Assembly: GCA_041483455.1 (NCBI GenBank)
Contig: JBGPFS010000026.1
Coordinates: 1 to 17,829 of the forward strand
Reading direction: 5' to 3'
DNA: 17,829 nt
Source of the DNA: JBGPFS01 sp041483455
Lineage (GTDB): Bacteria; Chloroflexota; Limnocylindria; Limnocylindrales; CSP1-4
Position 1 is the first letter of the stretch; each line of letters starts with the position of its first letter. Below, piece after piece: positions 15,423 through 17,829 of this stretch. The notes beneath the pieces were generated by a model that saw nothing but the letters and a program-made list of their open reading frames with translations, had not been told where the DNA came from and ran no database searches. The translations under genes and the position numbers were made by a program.

Positions 15423-15452
15423 GCAGGGCGCCGGCCCGGTCGGACGCCCTGC
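15423..15452 (+). repeat. Inverted repeat immediately upstream of the metG -10 box
   Basis: GCAGGGCG (15423-15430) is the exact reverse complement of CGCCCTGC (15445-15452), and the inner CCG (15431-15433) pairs with CGG (15441-15443), with one bulged A and a seven-base loop. The right arm overlaps the TG of the extended -10 element. It may be the terminator stem of the preceding gene (though without a T run), or a dyad operator covering the -35/spacer region of the metG promoter. Both readings are inference. Confidence 0.5.
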
Positions 15453-15458
15453 TATCCT
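15450..15458 (+). promoter_or_regulatory. metG: Extended -10 promoter of metG
   Basis: TGCTATCCT consists of a TG-N extension and TATCCT, the same form as the TGCTATACT found in the purA leader. The hexamer ends nine bases before the metG ATG at 15468. Transcription would therefore start at or within a few bases of the ATG, giving a leaderless or near-leaderless mRNA. No Shine-Dalgarno sequence is present in the intervening CGGCCGGCC, which fits that view. Confidence 0.5.
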
Positions 15459-15467
15459 CGGCCGGCC

Positions 15468-17117
15468 ATGACCGACCGTTCGCGCTTCTACGTCACGACC
15501 GCCATCGCCTACGCGAACAACAAGCCGGGCCTGCACACCCTGCTCGACCTGTTCGGCGCCGACGTCCTGGCGCGCTGGCACCGGATGCTCGGCCACGAGA
15601 CGCGCTTCCTGACCGGGACCGACGAGCACTCGGTCAACATCGCGATGCGGGCCGCGGAGGAGGGGAAGAGCCCGCGGGCCTTCGTCGACGAGCAGGTCGA
15701 GCGCTTCCTGGCCGCCGAGTCGGCCCTTGCGTTCTCGCCGGATCGGTTCATCCGGACGACCGACCCGGATCACGCTCGGGCCGCCCAGGAGATGGTCCGC
15801 CGGGCCCACGCCAACGGCGACATCTACCTTGGCTCCTACGAGGGCTGGTACTGCCCGAACGAGGGCTTCCGGGCCGCGTCCGACGTGCTCGAGACGGCCC
15901 GCGGGACCGTCTGTCCGAACCACCCCGACGTGCCGCTCCAGTGGCTCTCGGAGCGGAACTGGTTCTTCCGGCTGTCGGCCTACCAGGAGCGGCTGGAGCG
16001 CCACTACGCCGACCACCCCGAGTTCCTCCAGCCCGACGTGCGCCGGAACGAGATGCTCGGCTTCATCCGCCAGGGCCTCGAGGACTTCTCGATCAGCCGG
16101 GCCGGGGCCGGCTGGGGGATCCCGTTCCCGATCCTCCCGGACGGGAGCTCGGCGCTCCGGGCCGACGGCTCGTGGGACCCGGCGGCCGGGACGATCTACG
16201 TCTGGTACGACGCCCTCATCAACTACATCACCGGAGCCGGCTTCCCCGACGATCCGGCCGGGTTCGGGCACTGGTGGCCGGCCGACCTCCACATCATCGG
16301 CAAGGACATCGCCCGGTTCCACGCGGTCTACTGGCCGGCGATGCTCTGGAGCGCAGGGCTGGAGCCCCCCCGGCGCGTCTGGGCCCACGGCTGGCTGTTC
16401 GCCGCCGGCGGCGAGCGGATGAGCAAGAGCCGGGGCAACTTCCTCGAGCCGACCGACATGGTCGCGGCCTTCGGCGCCGACGGGGCCCGCTACATCGTCC
16501 TGCGCGAGATCCCGTTCGACCGGGACGCCGAGGTGAGCTGGGATTCGTTCGTCCGGCGCTACAACGCCGACCTCGCCAACGACTTCGGAAACCTGGTCAA
16601 CAGGACGGTCTCGATGGCCGGCCGCTACCTCGACGGCGAGCGTCCCGACCCGAGCCACGACGGTCCGCTGGCGGCGCACTGGTCGACGACGCTCGACGCC
16701 TATGGCGAGGCGATCGGCGGCTGCCTCCTCCACGAGGCGCTCGCGGCGCTGTGGGCGTTGGTCGGGGCTGCGAACCGCTTCGTCGACGCCGAGCAGCCGT
16801 GGGTCCTGGCCAAGGCCGCGAAGGCGGGCGACACGGAGGCGGCCGGGCGGCTCCGGGTCGTCCTGGGCGATCTCGTCGAGGCCTGCCGACTGGTCGGGCT
16901 GGCCGTCGCGCCGTTCATGCCGGGGACCGCCCCGCGGGTCCTCGCCCAGCTCGGCCACGCCTTCCCGTACGCCGCCGACGGGCGCGCGGGACCGCCGCTC
17001 CTCGACGAGCTCCGGTGGGGCGCCCACGCGGGCGAACCGGGAACGCTGGCGGCGCCGGAGCCCCTGTTCCCGCGTCTCGACGTCGAGCCGGCGGCCGACG
17101 TGCCCTCGCCCGCCTGA
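15468..17117 (+). CDS. metG: Methionyl-tRNA synthetase MetG with an atypical HIGH motif
   Basis: MetRS charges tRNA-Met with methionine, for initiation and elongation. The 549-residue product has the class I layout: RFYVTTAIAYANNKP (6-20), FLTGTDEHS (47-55), a zinc-knuckle-like region with YCPNEG (128-133) and VCPNHP (148-153), YVWYDALINYITG (244-256), HIIGKDIARFH (275-285), WAHGWL and the KMSKS loop ERMSKSRGN (316-324), then the helical anticodon-binding domain from about residue 360. It lacks the C-terminal EMAPII-like tRNA-binding domain. Two oddities stand out: the HIGH tetrapeptide reads GLHT (21-24), and the usual Cys-x2-Cys of the knuckle reads Cys-x2-Glu (129-132). The body is otherwise intact, so I judge it functional. 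There is no ribosome site, and the promoter lies directly upstream. The tatD start follows 25 bases after the stop, a common pairing. Confidence 0.93.
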   Translation: MTDRSRFYVTTAIAYANNKPGLHTLLDLFGADVLARWHRMLGHETRFLTGTDEHSVNIAMRAAEEGKSPRAFVDEQVERFLAAESALAFSPDRFIRTTDPDHARAAQEMVRRAHANGDIYLGSYEGWYCPNEGFRAASDVLETARGTVCPNHPDVPLQWLSERNWFFRLSAYQERLERHYADHPEFLQPDVRRNEMLGFIRQGLEDFSISRAGAGWGIPFPILPDGSSALRADGSWDPAAGTIYVWYDALINYITGAGFPDDPAGFGHWWPADLHIIGKDIARFHAVYWPAMLWSAGLEPPRRVWAHGWLFAAGGERMSKSRGNFLEPTDMVAAFGADGARYIVLREIPFDRDAEVSWDSFVRRYNADLANDFGNLVNRTVSMAGRYLDGERPDPSHDGPLAAHWSTTLDAYGEAIGGCLLHEALAALWALVGAANRFVDAEQPWVLAKAAKAGDTEAAGRLRVVLGDLVEACRLVGLAVAPFMPGTAPRVLAQLGHAFPYAADGRAGPPLLDELRWGAHAGEPGTLAAPEPLFPRLDVEPAADVPSPA

Positions 17118-17142
17118 CGTCCGAACCGGCCACAGCGGACCG

Positions 17143-17829
17143 ATGCGCCTCGTAGACGCGCACTGCCACCTCCAGGCGGACCGCTTCGCGGCCGACGCCG
17201 AGCTGGTCATCGGCGGGGCGCGCCTGGCCGGGGTCGAGCGGATCCTCGTCCCGGGCTGGGACCCGAGCTCATCGAGGGAGGCGGTCGCGCTCGCCGGGCG
17301 GTACCCGGGGCTCGACGCCTCGGTCGGGGTCCATCCTCACGAGGCCGCCGCGATCGACGCGACGGGCTGGACCGAGATCGTCGGGCTGGCGGCCGATCCA
17401 CGGGTCCGTGCGATCGGCGAGACCGGGCTCGACACGGACCGGGCGTTCTCGCCGTTCGACGCCCAGCTCGTCAACCTGCGCCGCAACCTCGCGCTCGCCC
17501 TCGCGACCGGCAGGCCCGCGATCCTCCACTGTCGCTCGAAACCGGGCGCCCGGGATGCCCAGGACGCGCTCCTGGCCGAGCTCCGCGCGGCCGGCTTCGG
17601 GGGCGTGACGGCCCGGGCCGCGTTCGCGGACCGCCCGCCGGCCGTCCTCCACTCGTACAGCGGCCCGGCCGACTTCGGGGCCGCGGCGCTCGAGCTCGGG
17701 CTGGCGATCAGCTGCAGCGGCCTGGTCTTCCGGGCCGGAGAGGCGGCGAGCGCCGACGTCGCCCGGACGGTCCCGGCGGATCGACTCCTCGTCGAGACCG
17801 ATGCGCCGTTCCTCTCGCCCCCCGGGGCC
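17143..17829 (+). CDS. tatD: TatD-family metal-dependent hydrolase (3' end beyond window)
   Basis: TatD proteins are cytoplasmic metal-dependent nucleases/hydrolases of the amidohydrolase-like TIM-barrel group, linked to DNA repair and quality control. The frame from ATG 17143 stays open for 229 codons to the window edge; the family is usually about 260 residues, so roughly 30-50 residues are missing. Visible metal-site motifs are DAHCHL (His7, His9), GVHPHEA (62-68), IGETGLD (Glu93), ILHCRS (His129), LHSYSG (His170) and VETDAPFLSP with Asp220. The GLD is followed by TDRAFSP where YYRD.SP is common. The segment between His129 and His170 is about 15 residues longer than usual. Only a weak ribosome site precedes the ATG. 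Placement 25 bases after metG matches a widespread metG-tatD arrangement, often followed by rsmA. Confidence 0.93.
   Translation, partial: MRLVDAHCHLQADRFAADAELVIGGARLAGVERILVPGWDPSSSREAVALAGRYPGLDASVGVHPHEAAAIDATGWTEIVGLAADPRVRAIGETGLDTDRAFSPFDAQLVNLRRNLALALATGRPAILHCRSKPGARDAQDALLAELRAAGFGGVTARAAFADRPPAVLHSYSGPADFGAAALELGLAISCSGLVFRAGEAASADVARTVPADRLLVETDAPFLSPPGA

Overview
The window is a very GC-rich stretch of bacterial chromosome, with third codon positions almost always G or C and long spurious open frames on both strands. It carries an almost complete purine-biosynthesis operon flanked by housekeeping genes. The protein styles are a long-form PurC, a B. subtilis-type PurB, a PurF with four cysteines at iron-sulfur ligand positions, the separate PurS/PurQ/small PurL set, and a MetRS without a C-terminal tRNA-binding domain. 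Together they suggest a high-GC Chloroflexota (Limnocylindria-like) or a related terrabacterial lineage. That assignment is inference and not certain.

Left flank, minus strand (1-1054): a partial ssb (single-stranded DNA-binding protein) running off the left edge, and upstream of it a 141-residue four-helix membrane protein of unknown function. The 335-base divergent spacer (1055-1389) holds a good extended -10 promoter (TGCTATACT), several hairpins, and a terminator-like hairpin with a T run just upstream of purA. This looks like a structured, possibly attenuating, leader.

Centre, plus strand (1390-14867): purA-purD-purB-purC-purS-purQ-purL-purF-purM-(22-codon ORF)-purN::purH. Nearly every junction is a 1-4 base stop/start overlap (ATGA, GTGA or TGATG), so the genes are probably one translationally coupled transcript. 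The encoded enzymes cover PRPP to IMP (PurF, PurD, PurN, PurSQL, PurM, PurC, PurB, PurH) and IMP to AMP (PurA, PurB). Only the AIR-to-CAIR step (PurE/PurK) is missing from the window. The most unusual feature is the last gene, a single 759-codon frame that fuses a complete GAR formyltransferase (PurN) to a complete AICAR formyltransferase/IMP cyclohydrolase (PurH). This puts both 10-formyl-THF-dependent steps of the pathway on one polypeptide.

Right flank, plus strand (14928-17829): a small Ala/Lys/Glu-rich helical protein with an EPAAPE repeat tail; metG, which has a second TGCTATnCT-type promoter so close to its start that the mRNA may be leaderless, and whose HIGH motif reads GLHT; and a partial tatD hydrolase gene running off the right edge. 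I saw no tRNA, rRNA, CRISPR array, insertion sequence or phage gene.
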